A stretch of 64,000 nucleotides of DNA from Caldilineaceae bacterium (GTDB lineage: Bacteria; Chloroflexota; Anaerolineae; Caldilineales; Caldilineaceae): contig JAPKMW010000030.1 of NCBI GenBank assembly GCA_026645575.1, positions 32,963 to 96,962 of the forward strand, given 5' to 3'. Below are positions 44,419-52,395 of this stretch, in pieces. Numbering within the stretch: position 1 is the first letter of the stretch; every line of letters starts with the position of its first letter. The notes beneath the pieces were generated by a model. It did no database searches. It was not told the DNA's origin and was given only the letters and a program-made list of their open reading frames with translations. The position numbers and the translations under genes are program-made.

Positions 44419-45495
44419 TTACCCTTCTACCCGCTGTCGCGACCGCCGCCGCGCATATAACTCACTCGCCACCACAAAGAGGACGACCAGCCCATTCAAC
44501 ACCACGATCAGTGCATTCGGCACCTGCACCGTGCGCTGCATCTTATCGGCGCCTACCAACAGTGAGCCAAAGAGGAAGGAGGCCGGAATCGTTCCTAGTG
44601 GGTGCAACTTGCCAAAGAGCGCCGCCACAATCCCGCTAAACCCATAGCCGCCTGATAGCCCTTCCAACATGCGATGATGGACGCCGGTCACTTCCACCGC
44701 GCCGGCCAACCCGGCAAAGGCGCCGCTCAGAAGCAGCGACAAGGTCAAATAACCGGCGACGGGAATGCCGGCATAGCGCGCCGCCGCACTGTTCAAACCC
44801 ACAGCGCGAATCCGATAGCCAATGGTGGTGCGCCAGAGCAGCAGATAGACTAGAATCGCCAGAATGACGGCCAGAATGATACCGCTGTGGAGCAAAGTAC
44901 GCGGCAGGAGGCGGGTCAACCACACAATTTCGGGCAACGCTTCACTTTGGGGAATGTTGGTGCCGGCTTCAATCTGTTTGGGGTCGAGCATGGGGCCGCG
45001 CAGCAGAAAGTTCATCAGTTGCAGCGCGATCTGGTTGAGCATCACCGTACTCAAAATTTCGTTGACATTGAGCCGCGCCTTGAGAAAACCAGCAATCCCA
45101 CCCCAAGCTGCGCCGGCCAACGCACCCGCCGCCAACGTCAACGGCAGGAGCAGCCACCACGGCCAGGTGCGCAGCGCCAGCGACAACGCCGTCGCCGCAA
45201 TTGCCCCGACGATGATCTGCCCCTCGCCGCCGATATTGATCACACCGCCGCGAAAGGCAATGCAGATGCCCACCCCTACCAACAGGAGAGGCGTCGCTTT
45301 GGTCAGTGCTTGGGTAATACCGCTGACATTACCCAGCGCGCCGTTAAAGAGGGCAAAATAGGCTTCAAAGGGATTAGCGCCAAGCGCTAATAAAAGGAAA
45401 ACGCCAACCACAAGGGCCAATAACACGGCAAAGAGTGGTAGCAACAGGTCAAAGGTGCGGGACAGCGCACGCGTTGCGATAGATGATGTGTTCAT
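44419..45495 (-). CDS. ABC transporter permease (BMP/nucleoside type, YufP-like)
   Basis: A 358-residue permease of the same superfamily and the first gene of the cassette. It shows ALTKATPLLLVGVGICIAFR followed by GVINIGGEGQIIVGA (the conserved N-terminal signature), then AGALAGAAWGGIAGFLKARLN and GYRIRAVGLNSAAARYAGIP, the ATPase contact loop. About nine helices are visible, and the C-terminus is basic (ARRRSRQRVEG). The order permease-permease-BMP receptor, with the ATPase further on, is a rearranged form of the usual BMP-ATPase-permease-permease order. No clear ribosome-binding site precedes ATG 45495. Confidence 0.93.
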   Translation of the reverse strand: MNTSSIATRALSRTFDLLLPLFAVLLALVVGVFLLLALGANPFEAYFALFNGALGNVSGITQALTKATPLLLVGVGICIAFRGGVINIGGEGQIIVGAIAATALSLALRTWPWWLLLPLTLAAGALAGAAWGGIAGFLKARLNVNEILSTVMLNQIALQLMNFLLRGPMLDPKQIEAGTNIPQSEALPEIVWLTRLLPRTLLHSGIILAVILAILVYLLLWRTTIGYRIRAVGLNSAAARYAGIPVAGYLTLSLLLSGAFAGLAGAVEVTGVHHRMLEGLSGGYGFSGIVAALFGKLHPLGTIPASFLFGSLLVGADKMQRTVQVPNALIVVLNGLVVLFVVASELYARRRSRQRVEG

Positions 45496-45649
45496 GGGAT
45501 CGGAATTGGTTGGCGTTTGGTTGATTCAGCAACAGCAAATTGCACAACGCTTCTTATTCTACCAGAAACCTATCCTATGTCACAAGTCAACTTGTCTAGA
45601 GATTCTGAATCTGCCTTAAGCAGGTTGCATAATTAAGCGAAGCAATGGC

Positions 45650-46816
45650 TTATTCAGTGGCGAGCGTTACCAGGCTGTCCACCAAATAATCCACATCGCG
45701 CTCCTCAATAAAGGCCGCCAGCGAAATGCGTACACTTGTGCCGCGCAGTGCCGGACGTTGAATCATCTGCCAACGTTCACGCAAAGCTGTCGAGAGCGCG
45801 ACGCCATCCATCCTGTCAAGCGAAATGGTGGCGATGCCGGTAGCGTCGCGCAGGTTGAGCGGGCTGTGAATATGAACGCCGGGTACCCGTTGCAATTGTT
45901 CATGAAAATAAGCGGTGAGGTGGCGTGAATGCGCTGCCACCGCCTCCACCCCAAGTTGCTCGACATAGGCAACGCCGGCCACCATCGCCGTATCATACGA
46001 ATAGGTGCGCCCGCCATATTCAAAGCGCTTGGCGCCAGGAATCCAGTTTAAGTCCTCGACGCCCATCGTCACGCTACCGGTTTGGGTCACATTGCTGCCG
46101 CACCAGGTGACACCGATGTGATCCAGTCGGTCGCGCCGGATGTAGAGCGCCGCTGATGGGTATGGCCCCAGCAGCCACTTGTAGCCGACCAGCGCATAAA
46201 AATCACAGCCAAGCGCATGAAGATCAAGCGGAAATTGCCCGGCGGAATGGGCGCCGTCATAGAGGACATAGCTGCCTCTTGCATGGGCCAGACGGGTCAT
46301 CTCTTCCACCGGCAAGCGGGTGCCGCTGTCGGTGGTCACATGGCTGACGGCCACTAGTTTGGTGCGATCGGTCAGTACAGCCTGGAAACTACTCAACATC
46401 TCATCGGCGTTATGTGAGACCGGGATACGGCTTACCTTCAAGTCATGCCGACGGACCACATTCATCAACGGAATCAACAGCGCCGGGTGTTCTTGATCGG
46501 TGACAATCACTTCATCGCCCGGTTGCCACGCCAGCCCCTCCACGACAATATTCACCGCGGTCGAAAACTGGGTCGTAAAGGCGATCTCATCAGCGTCGGC
46601 GCCCAGAAAGCGAGCCAACCGGGCGCGTGCCTTCTCAATCCCGATAAATTCGTCATCGCGCGCCAGCAGTCGCCCTGGCCCATCAGCGATGACTGCTGTC
46701 GGCAGGCGCAACAACTCCGAACCGACGCTGTTCGCCAGCGGCGCCATGCCGCCACAGTTAAAATGGGTATAGTGCGCCAGCATGGGGAAGTCGTGGCGGA
46801 TGGTGTTGATGGGCAT
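45650..46816 (-). CDS. Class V aminotransferase (PLP-dependent, isopenicillin-N-epimerase/cysteine-desulfurase-like)
   Basis: A 388-residue fold-type I PLP enzyme. The cofactor-binding Asp is in LYDGAHSAGQFP and the Schiff-base Lys is K213 in VGYKWLLGP. A phosphate-binding Thr region appears as IAFTTQFSTAVNIV, and HYTHFNCGGMAPL forms the N-terminal substrate lip. No Cys loop of the SufS/NifS type is seen, so aminotransferase, epimerase or lyase activity is more likely than desulfurase. It lies between the BMP transporter operon and the gamma-glutamyltransferase gene, all on the minus strand but separated by hairpins. Substrate unknown. Confidence 0.88.
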   Translation of the reverse strand: MPINTIRHDFPMLAHYTHFNCGGMAPLANSVGSELLRLPTAVIADGPGRLLARDDEFIGIEKARARLARFLGADADEIAFTTQFSTAVNIVVEGLAWQPGDEVIVTDQEHPALLIPLMNVVRRHDLKVSRIPVSHNADEMLSSFQAVLTDRTKLVAVSHVTTDSGTRLPVEEMTRLAHARGSYVLYDGAHSAGQFPLDLHALGCDFYALVGYKWLLGPYPSAALYIRRDRLDHIGVTWCGSNVTQTGSVTMGVEDLNWIPGAKRFEYGGRTYSYDTAMVAGVAYVEQLGVEAVAAHSRHLTAYFHEQLQRVPGVHIHSPLNLRDATGIATISLDRMDGVALSTALRERWQMIQRPALRGTSVRISLAAFIEERDVDYLVDSLVTLATE

Positions 46817-46855
46817 AGGGTGTTGTCCTTTTATATTTTGTTTTTTTCACGTAGA

Positions 46856-46972
46856 CACTACAACGGATTTAGGAAGGAACGGATTTGTCGGCTTGTTACG
46901 AGAGTCATTTTACATACCATATGACAAATCTGTTCCCGCCTACATCCGTTCCTTCCTAAATCCGTTGTAGTG
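46856..46972. repeat. Perfect 29-bp inverted repeat H19
   Basis: Arms 46856-46884 and 46944-46972 are exact complements. Inside them GGATTTGTC 46881-46889 pairs imperfectly with GACAAATC 46923-46930. The arm carries the direct word AACGGATTT/GAACGGAT. It separates the gamma-glutamyltransferase stop from the aminotransferase start. Confidence 0.85.
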
Positions 46973-46983
46973 GTTTTATTGTT

Positions 46984-48609
46984 TTACCAGCCAACCGCGT
47001 ACCCATCGCGCCGCGGATCCGCCCCGCCGGAAAACGCGCCACTCTCCGGGTCGATCATGATGCCTTGGGCGCCGCCAAAGGCCATGGAGAAATCGGGTTG
47101 GGGATCGACCAAATGGCCCCGCTCGGTTAGACCGGCCAGAATTTCTTTGCGGATGCGTCCTTCGGTGATGACGCGATTGGCTTCCTGGGGTCGGACGCGC
47201 GGCGCTTCAATGGCGGCCTGGATCGTCATTTCAAAGTCCATGAGGTTGGACATGAACTGGGGCGTCGTCTCCATAATGCCGTGGCTGCCCGGCGTGCCCA
47301 TACAGGCAAAGACCTTGCCGTCGCGCCAGATCATACCCGGCGAGAGACACATTTCGACCTTTTTGTGCGGCGCCACCACATTCGGGCTGTCGGCGTCGAG
47401 ATCAAACCAGTAGAGGAAATCGTTGAGCAGAATGCCTGTCCCCGGCACCACCACGCCACAGCCAAAGCCGCCGAGACTTTGGGTGGCCGAGACGACGTTG
47501 CCCTCAGCGTCTGCCACGTTGAAATGGGTCGTACTCTCGCGCAGCCCCGGATCGCCAGGCTTGACAACGCCGGTGTCCATTGTGGTGGCATAGCGGGCGC
47601 CGGCAATACGCGCCGCCTTCTTGGGATCGACCAGTTTCCGCCGCTCGGCGCAATACTCATCTGAGAGCAACCGCGCCATCGACACACCAGAGCGCACGTT
47701 GTAATGGACACGGTCGGCAATCGCCAACTTCTCCAACTCAATCAGCGTATGTAGATGCTCTACCGAGTTATGGCCCATCGCCTTGAGGTCATATCCTTCG
47801 AGCAGCTTCAACGTCTGCAACCACTGCATAGCACTGGAAGGGGGCGGCGGCCCGTAGACCTTGAAATCACGATAGCTGATGCCAAGCGGCTCGACCCACT
47901 CCACCGTGAGATCAGCAAAATCCTTTTTCGTCAACAAACCACCGTTGGCCTGGCAGAAATTGACAATTGTATCGGCAATCTCCCCCTTGTAATAGACCTC
48001 CGGGCCGCCCTCCACCAACATGCGATAGGTGCGCGCCAAATCCGGTTGTTTATGAATTTGGCCCACCCGCATCGGTGCGCCATTCGGGAAGAAAGCGGCC
48101 ATCGACGACGGATGTTCACGCAGCCAAGGCTCATAGGCATTGACAATGCTCGCCGCATGAACCGTGACGGGATGACCCTCTTCACAAATTTCGATCACAT
48201 GCTTAAAGACGCTGGCCCGATCCATGGTGCCAAAGCGTTCCAACGCCGCACACCACCCCGCCGGCGACCCCGGCGTCATTGGCGACTTGATCCCACGAAT
48301 CATCTCGTCTGCACTGGTAAACCGGCTGCGTTCAGCGGCATAGGGACTCCACCCCTGATAATCCAGACAGATATGGGTGTTGCTCTTGGCATGGTAGATC
48401 TGCATCCAGCCGACCCCGCCAATGCCCGAAAGCCCCATCTCTGTCGCGCCCAGGCAAGAAGCCACGGCCACCGCCGCATCAATGGCATTCCCGCCCTCCA
48501 TCAACGTCCGCAACCCCGCCACCGACGCCAGCGGATGGGCCGACGACACCATCCCCCGCCGCCCTGTCACCGCCGGCCGGTATTGCACCCCGCCGTATGC
48601 AAAGCCCAT
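46984..48609 (-). CDS. ggt: Gamma-glutamyltransferase family protein (Ntn hydrolase), no signal peptide
   Basis: A 541-residue proenzyme. The N-terminal segment GMVSSAHPLASVAG and GGNAIDAAVAVASCLG are the usual start of the large subunit. The autoprocessing site is ES-TTHFNVADAEGN, with predicted nucleophile Thr360 becoming the N-terminus of the small subunit. Near the end, the GTPGSHGIMETTPQ and FGGAQGIMIDPESG segments bind the gamma-glutamyl group. Classical enzymes are secreted, but here the protein starts MGFAYGGVQ with no leader, so it should be cytoplasmic. It may cleave a gamma-glutamyl conjugate or act on another N-terminal amide. ABC cassette 2 lies upstream and an aminotransferase downstream. 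Confidence 0.92.
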   Translation of the reverse strand: MGFAYGGVQYRPAVTGRRGMVSSAHPLASVAGLRTLMEGGNAIDAAVAVASCLGATEMGLSGIGGVGWMQIYHAKSNTHICLDYQGWSPYAAERSRFTSADEMIRGIKSPMTPGSPAGWCAALERFGTMDRASVFKHVIEICEEGHPVTVHAASIVNAYEPWLREHPSSMAAFFPNGAPMRVGQIHKQPDLARTYRMLVEGGPEVYYKGEIADTIVNFCQANGGLLTKKDFADLTVEWVEPLGISYRDFKVYGPPPPSSAMQWLQTLKLLEGYDLKAMGHNSVEHLHTLIELEKLAIADRVHYNVRSGVSMARLLSDEYCAERRKLVDPKKAARIAGARYATTMDTGVVKPGDPGLRESTTHFNVADAEGNVVSATQSLGGFGCGVVVPGTGILLNDFLYWFDLDADSPNVVAPHKKVEMCLSPGMIWRDGKVFACMGTPGSHGIMETTPQFMSNLMDFEMTIQAAIEAPRVRPQEANRVITEGRIRKEILAGLTERGHLVDPQPDFSMAFGGAQGIMIDPESGAFSGGADPRRDGYAVGW

Positions 48610-48638
48610 AGTTCTTTTCTCCCTGTCTAATAATTAAT

Positions 48639-48680
48639 GGAGAATAATTAATAATTAATTGTTGTCCTTATTAATTATCC
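48639..48680. repeat. AT-rich hairpin H20 over the permease stop
   Basis: 48639-48654 pairs with TTATTAATTATCC 48668-48680 with a bulge. AATTAATAATTAATT is internally repetitive. The TAA of the upstream permease lies in the right arm. Confidence 0.5.
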
Positions 48681-49586
48681 TTTAATGCCGCCCACGGTAA
48701 TGCCCTGGACAAAGTACCGCTGGAAGGCGAAGAAGACAATCACCTGCGCAGCCGCCATATAGGTAGCCGCCGCCATCAATGCGCCATAATTCACCCGCAA
48801 TTCGCGGTTGGAGAGCAACGCAAAGCCCACCGTCAAGGTCATCATGTCGGATGAACTCACCACGATCAACGGCCAGAAAAAGGCATTCCATTGGCCGATA
48901 AAGACAAAGATCCCCAGCACTGCCAGCCCCGGCTTGGACAAGGGCAGGATGATGTCCGTAAAAACGCGAAGTTCCGAACAGCCGTCGATGGTTGCCGCTT
49001 CGATGAGTTCTGTCGGCAAGGTCTGGATAAACTGGCGCATGAGAAAGACACCAAAGGGCGCCGACAGACCGGGTGCAATGAGGCCGAGGTAGCTGTTGAC
49101 CAACCCAAAGCGGGTCATCAGCGTAAAGAGGGGGATGATCAACGCAAAGCCGGGGATCATCATCGAACTGACATAGATCCAGAAGAGCAGTTCTTTGCCG
49201 GGAAAATGCTTTTTGGCAAAGCCATAGCCGGCCATCGTGGCAAAGAGCAACTGGAAGGCCGTGACCGATAGCGCCATAAAAAGACTATTAAAGGTCCAGC
49301 GCCCCACCGGCGAATTGGCAAAGGCTTCCCAGAAATTGTTCAAGGAAACGCTGGTCGGAATCCACTCTGGCGGTAGACTCATCACCACCGTAGGCGGTTT
49401 GAGCGCCGTCGTCACCATCCAGTAGAGCGGAAAGAGACTCACCACCGCCCACCCCGTCAGGATGAGATAGGCGAAGATCATAAAGAGGCGTTCAGAAGGC
49501 GTCGCCTCACGCCAGCCGCGTGTAAGACGCGCAAAGAGGCTACGACTTCTAACTGGTGGTGGGGCTAAGGTAATGCTACCAGACAC
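48675..49586 (-). CDS. Carbohydrate ABC transporter permease (MalG/UgpE family), cassette 2
   Basis: A 303-residue permease with six helices. The EAA loop is IEAATIDGCSELRVFTDIIL, where the usual Ala/Gly is Cys. The C-terminus is RYFVQGITVGGIKG, almost the family consensus. GTG 49586 is taken as start, with AAAGG about eight bases upstream; no in-frame ATG lies before the first helix. It is the last gene of cassette 2 (50703-52070 binding protein, 49684-50571 permease, this gene), again without ATPase. A G+C-rich inverted repeat separates it from the partner permease. Confidence 0.93.
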   Translation of the reverse strand: MSGSITLAPPPVRSRSLFARLTRGWREATPSERLFMIFAYLILTGWAVVSLFPLYWMVTTALKPPTVVMSLPPEWIPTSVSLNNFWEAFANSPVGRWTFNSLFMALSVTAFQLLFATMAGYGFAKKHFPGKELLFWIYVSSMMIPGFALIIPLFTLMTRFGLVNSYLGLIAPGLSAPFGVFLMRQFIQTLPTELIEAATIDGCSELRVFTDIILPLSKPGLAVLGIFVFIGQWNAFFWPLIVVSSSDMMTLTVGFALLSNRELRVNYGALMAAATYMAAAQVIVFFAFQRYFVQGITVGGIKG

Positions 49587-49613
49587 GGCGCGACCTTTCT
49601 AAGACTGAACACC

Positions 49614-49683
49614 CCCCTCCTACCCTCCCCCTGCTAGGGGGAGGAACAGTTCCCTCCCTTATCAGGGGAGGGCTAGGGAGGGG
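49614..49683. repeat. C/G-rich hairpin H21
   Basis: CCCCTCC...CCCCCTG 49614-49633 pairs imperfectly with CAGGGGAGG...GAGGGG 49663-49683. A tighter inner hairpin forms from CTCCCCCTGCTAGGGGGAG. It is similar in composition to H26 at the matching place in cassette 3. Confidence 0.7.
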
Positions 49684-50571
49684 TTAATACTCAACATTCG
49701 TGCGCAAGAGACGAAATTGCACCACAGCCAGCCCGACCGTGATGACGAGCAAAATCACCGCCACCGCTGAGGCTCGGCCAAAATCAAAACGGATGAAACC
49801 ATATTCGTAAATGGAAAAGACCAGATTGGTCGTCGCATAATTTGGCCCGCCGCGGGTCATGACAAAGATTTCGGTGAAGATTTGCAACGAGGCAATCGTC
49901 CCCAGAATCGAGACGTAGGTAAGCGCTGGTTTTAAGAGCGGTACTGTGATCGACACCACCTGTCGCCAGATCGACGCGCCTTCAATCGCCGCCGCTTCGT
50001 ACAATTCCTTGGGAATGCCCCCCATCGACGCCGTGAGCAGAATGATCGACCCGCCCCAGTGTGAGGCGTGATACATAAAAACAATGCTCAACAGGCTAAA
50101 GGTGGGATCGGCCAACCACAGCACCGGCTCAATGCCAATCAACCCCAGTAGGTAGTTGAACAAGCCAAAGGCCGGATCATAGAGATAGAGCCAGACCATG
50201 CTCAACACCAGCCCGGAGGTTACGACTGGCAGATAAAAGGCCGATTTGAAGAACGTCTGTGCCGCCGCCGGCAGCCGATAGATCAACACCGACATGAGCA
50301 GCGCCAACAGCACACCAACCGGCACAATCAGCAGTGCATAGAGAAAGGTGTTAGTCAGAATCGTGAAGAACGCCGTCTCCCCCACCAGCCGCTCATAATT
50401 CTGCAACCCGACCCACTCCCGCCCAGTCAGTCGCAGCCGCTGAAAACTCAACACGATCGAATCGACCATCGGGTAGAGCGAAAAGATGAGAAACATCAGC
50501 AAACTAGGCAAGACAAAAAAGTAGCCCCAGAGGATGCCTCTAGTCCGCCTGCCGAGTAGTCGTCGCGCCAT
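49684..50571 (-). CDS. Carbohydrate ABC transporter permease (MalF/UgpA family), cassette 2
   Basis: A 295-residue permease with a basic N-terminus (MARRLLGRRTRG), six helices and the EAA loop YEAAAIEGASIWRQVVSITV. MTRGGPNYATTNLVFSIYEY is the family's periplasmic segment before the last helices. ATG 50571 is preceded by GGAGGG. It pairs with the MalG-type permease downstream and the binding protein upstream. A perfect 31-bp hairpin lies in the 131-base gap to the binding-protein gene and probably lowers permease expression relative to it. Confidence 0.93.
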   Translation of the reverse strand: MARRLLGRRTRGILWGYFFVLPSLLMFLIFSLYPMVDSIVLSFQRLRLTGREWVGLQNYERLVGETAFFTILTNTFLYALLIVPVGVLLALLMSVLIYRLPAAAQTFFKSAFYLPVVTSGLVLSMVWLYLYDPAFGLFNYLLGLIGIEPVLWLADPTFSLLSIVFMYHASHWGGSIILLTASMGGIPKELYEAAAIEGASIWRQVVSITVPLLKPALTYVSILGTIASLQIFTEIFVMTRGGPNYATTNLVFSIYEYGFIRFDFGRASAVAVILLVITVGLAVVQFRLLRTNVEY

Positions 50572-50622
50572 CGATCCCTCCGAAGATGCGTAAGGAATGG
50601 GAATTGAATAACGTGATGGTTG

Positions 50623-50691
50623 GAGATTGGGAGATAAAGAGATTGAGAGATTGCAGTTGACAATCTCTCAATCTCTTTATCTCCCAATCTC
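50623..50691. repeat. Perfect 31-bp hairpin H22
   Basis: Arms 50623-50653 and 50661-50691 are exact complements with a 7-nt loop, the longest perfect looped stem in the window. The arm contains GATTGAGAGATTG, shared with 6509-6521 and 14609-14621. It sits between the binding-protein and permease genes of cassette 2. Confidence 0.9.
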
Positions 50692-50702
50692 TATGGCACT
50701 AA

Positions 50703-52070
50703 TTACCCGGCCATCGCCTCTTGGATCAACTTATTCCCCTCAGTGGCGAACTCGTCGAGCGCCTCTTTGGGCGTCAGTTGACCGCTGAAGGCAGCTTCCA
50801 ACATGCGGGGCGCCAGGGAGAAGGTGATGGCGGCGGCACTAGCCCGGCGCCCAAAAGTTGACATCATATCGGTAAAGCGCAGACCAACCTTCATATTCTC
50901 ATCTTCCACCGCGCCCCAGAGGGATTGCAGGGCCGGCGGCATCCCAAAGGCGTCGAGCGACAACTTGAGCGCGTCGGGGCGGGTCAGGAATTGGGTCCAG
51001 CGGTGGGCGGCAGCAGTCTGGTTGGCATCCTTTTGCTGGAAAACATAGTGACCGTGGATGTTGGTCATCACTGCCGGTTCTTTGCCCGGCACATTCGGCG
51101 GCGGCGCCCAATACCACTTGAAGTCATCCCGATCGACAAATTCAGGCGGCGTCTTGCCGGAGCCTTGAGAGGGGAAGGTGGCGGCTTTGCCCTCGGTGAA
51201 AATTTGGCCGGCCTCTTGCGCCTTGCGAATAGCCGTGCCAGGGACAGCGACCTTGTGGTCATTTTCCAGCGCTACCAGCCACTCCAAGCCGGCGACGCCT
51301 TCCGGGCTGTTGAGGATCACTTCGGTCTCATCGGCGTTGAAGAGACGGGCGCCGAAACCGAACATAAATTGGGTGATTTGGTAATGGATATCGGTGCATA
51401 AAACAGTACCGAAGACATCTGTACTGGTGTTGGCTTTAGCCGCTTCTAAAAACTGATCCATCTCCCAGCGGCGCGTCTCACCGGTGGGCAACAGGTCGGC
51501 GACGCCGTTTTGTTCCCACATGGTCGCGTTGATCGCAATGCCGCCGCCAAAAGAGAGGCGCCAGGGCCATAAATACTGATGATCATCAAAGCTCGCTTCC
51601 GCAGCAACCGCCTGGTGAAGATCGGCTTTCAACTCCGGTGACAAATAGTCGTCAATGGGCGAGAGCGCGCCAAGCGGTATATATTTGGCCGCTTCGGAAA
51701 CGGGTCCTTGCACCACATCGGGCGGCGTGCCGGCCACCAATGAGGCGTCGAGCTTGGCAAACCAGCTTTGATCGTGGGGCAAGTATTCGAGTTGCACCGT
51801 GGTCTCTGGCTCAGCCTCATTAAATTGCTCCACATTCAAGGCAAAATAATTGACAACATTTTCGGTCTTATCCGCAGGAACGCTTTTAAGGGTAGTGCGG
51901 TCCAGGGGTAACGTGGAGTAGGCCCAATGCACTACGGTCGCACTGGCGACCGCCGGCGCCGCCGCACCTGGGTTTGTAGCAGCCGGTGCGACACAAGCGG
52001 CCAGGGTCGAAGCACTGACAACGGCTGACAACGCAAGAAACTGCCGACGACTGAGCGAGTTCTGGGTCAT
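50703..52070 (-). CDS. Extracellular solute-binding lipoprotein (family 1), cassette 2
   Basis: A 455-residue lipoprotein. The leader carries twin arginines (LSRRQFLALS) and a lipobox LAAC with Cys26. The mature part has the family-1 pattern: VQLEYLPHDQSWFAKLDASL, GTPPDVVQGPVSE, LSPELKADLHQ, and PSQGSGKTPPEFVDRDDFKW before a C-terminal helical lobe (ATEGNKLIQEAMAG). It delivers a sugar or sugar acid to the two permeases downstream. Substrate not determinable. A gamma-glutamyltransferase gene follows the cassette. Confidence 0.93.
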   Translation of the reverse strand: MTQNSLSRRQFLALSAVVSASTLAACVAPAATNPGAAAPAVASATVVHWAYSTLPLDRTTLKSVPADKTENVVNYFALNVEQFNEAEPETTVQLEYLPHDQSWFAKLDASLVAGTPPDVVQGPVSEAAKYIPLGALSPIDDYLSPELKADLHQAVAAEASFDDHQYLWPWRLSFGGGIAINATMWEQNGVADLLPTGETRRWEMDQFLEAAKANTSTDVFGTVLCTDIHYQITQFMFGFGARLFNADETEVILNSPEGVAGLEWLVALENDHKVAVPGTAIRKAQEAGQIFTEGKAATFPSQGSGKTPPEFVDRDDFKWYWAPPPNVPGKEPAVMTNIHGHYVFQQKDANQTAAAHRWTQFLTRPDALKLSLDAFGMPPALQSLWGAVEDENMKVGLRFTDMMSTFGRRASAAAITFSLAPRMLEAAFSGQLTPKEALDEFATEGNKLIQEAMAG

Positions 52071-52395
52071 GGTTTTCTCCTATACAACTATGGAAGGTAC
52101 GGACGAAGTTAGATATAGTCTAGTACGCCAACGGGCTTGTATAAATTATAGCGCACCTACACAGGGTGTCAAACGGCAAAAAACTATAGGATAGTTGGGT
52201 AGTTGGGTTGGCAAAAGTAAATTATTACGTTGCCACAAAGAGGCTGAAGCAGGGACAGAAACAAAGGGCGCCAAGGCTTCAGTCGCCTTGGCGCAGCTAT
52301 ACTAACGAGCGCCAAGAAGTAACACTTTTTACACGAGTAATGGATTATTTCTTGTGCTGCTCGTCAGTATAAACTAAATGCTAAAAGCCGGTGCG
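52071..52395. other. Gap between subtilase 2 and ABC cassette 2
   Basis: No gene seen. GCGCCAAGGC 52268-52277 pairs exactly with GCCTTGGCGC 52285-52294 and probably ends the subtilase transcript. A short direct repeat (GTAGTTGGGTTG type) lies near 52194-52212. The rest is AT-rich and must hold the promoter of the minus-strand cassette 2. Confidence 0.55.

Noticed and set aside
46984..48609. Gamma-glutamyltransferase as a secreted enzyme
   Set aside because: No signal peptide precedes the conserved N-terminal segment, and the start has no in-frame upstream extension with a leader.
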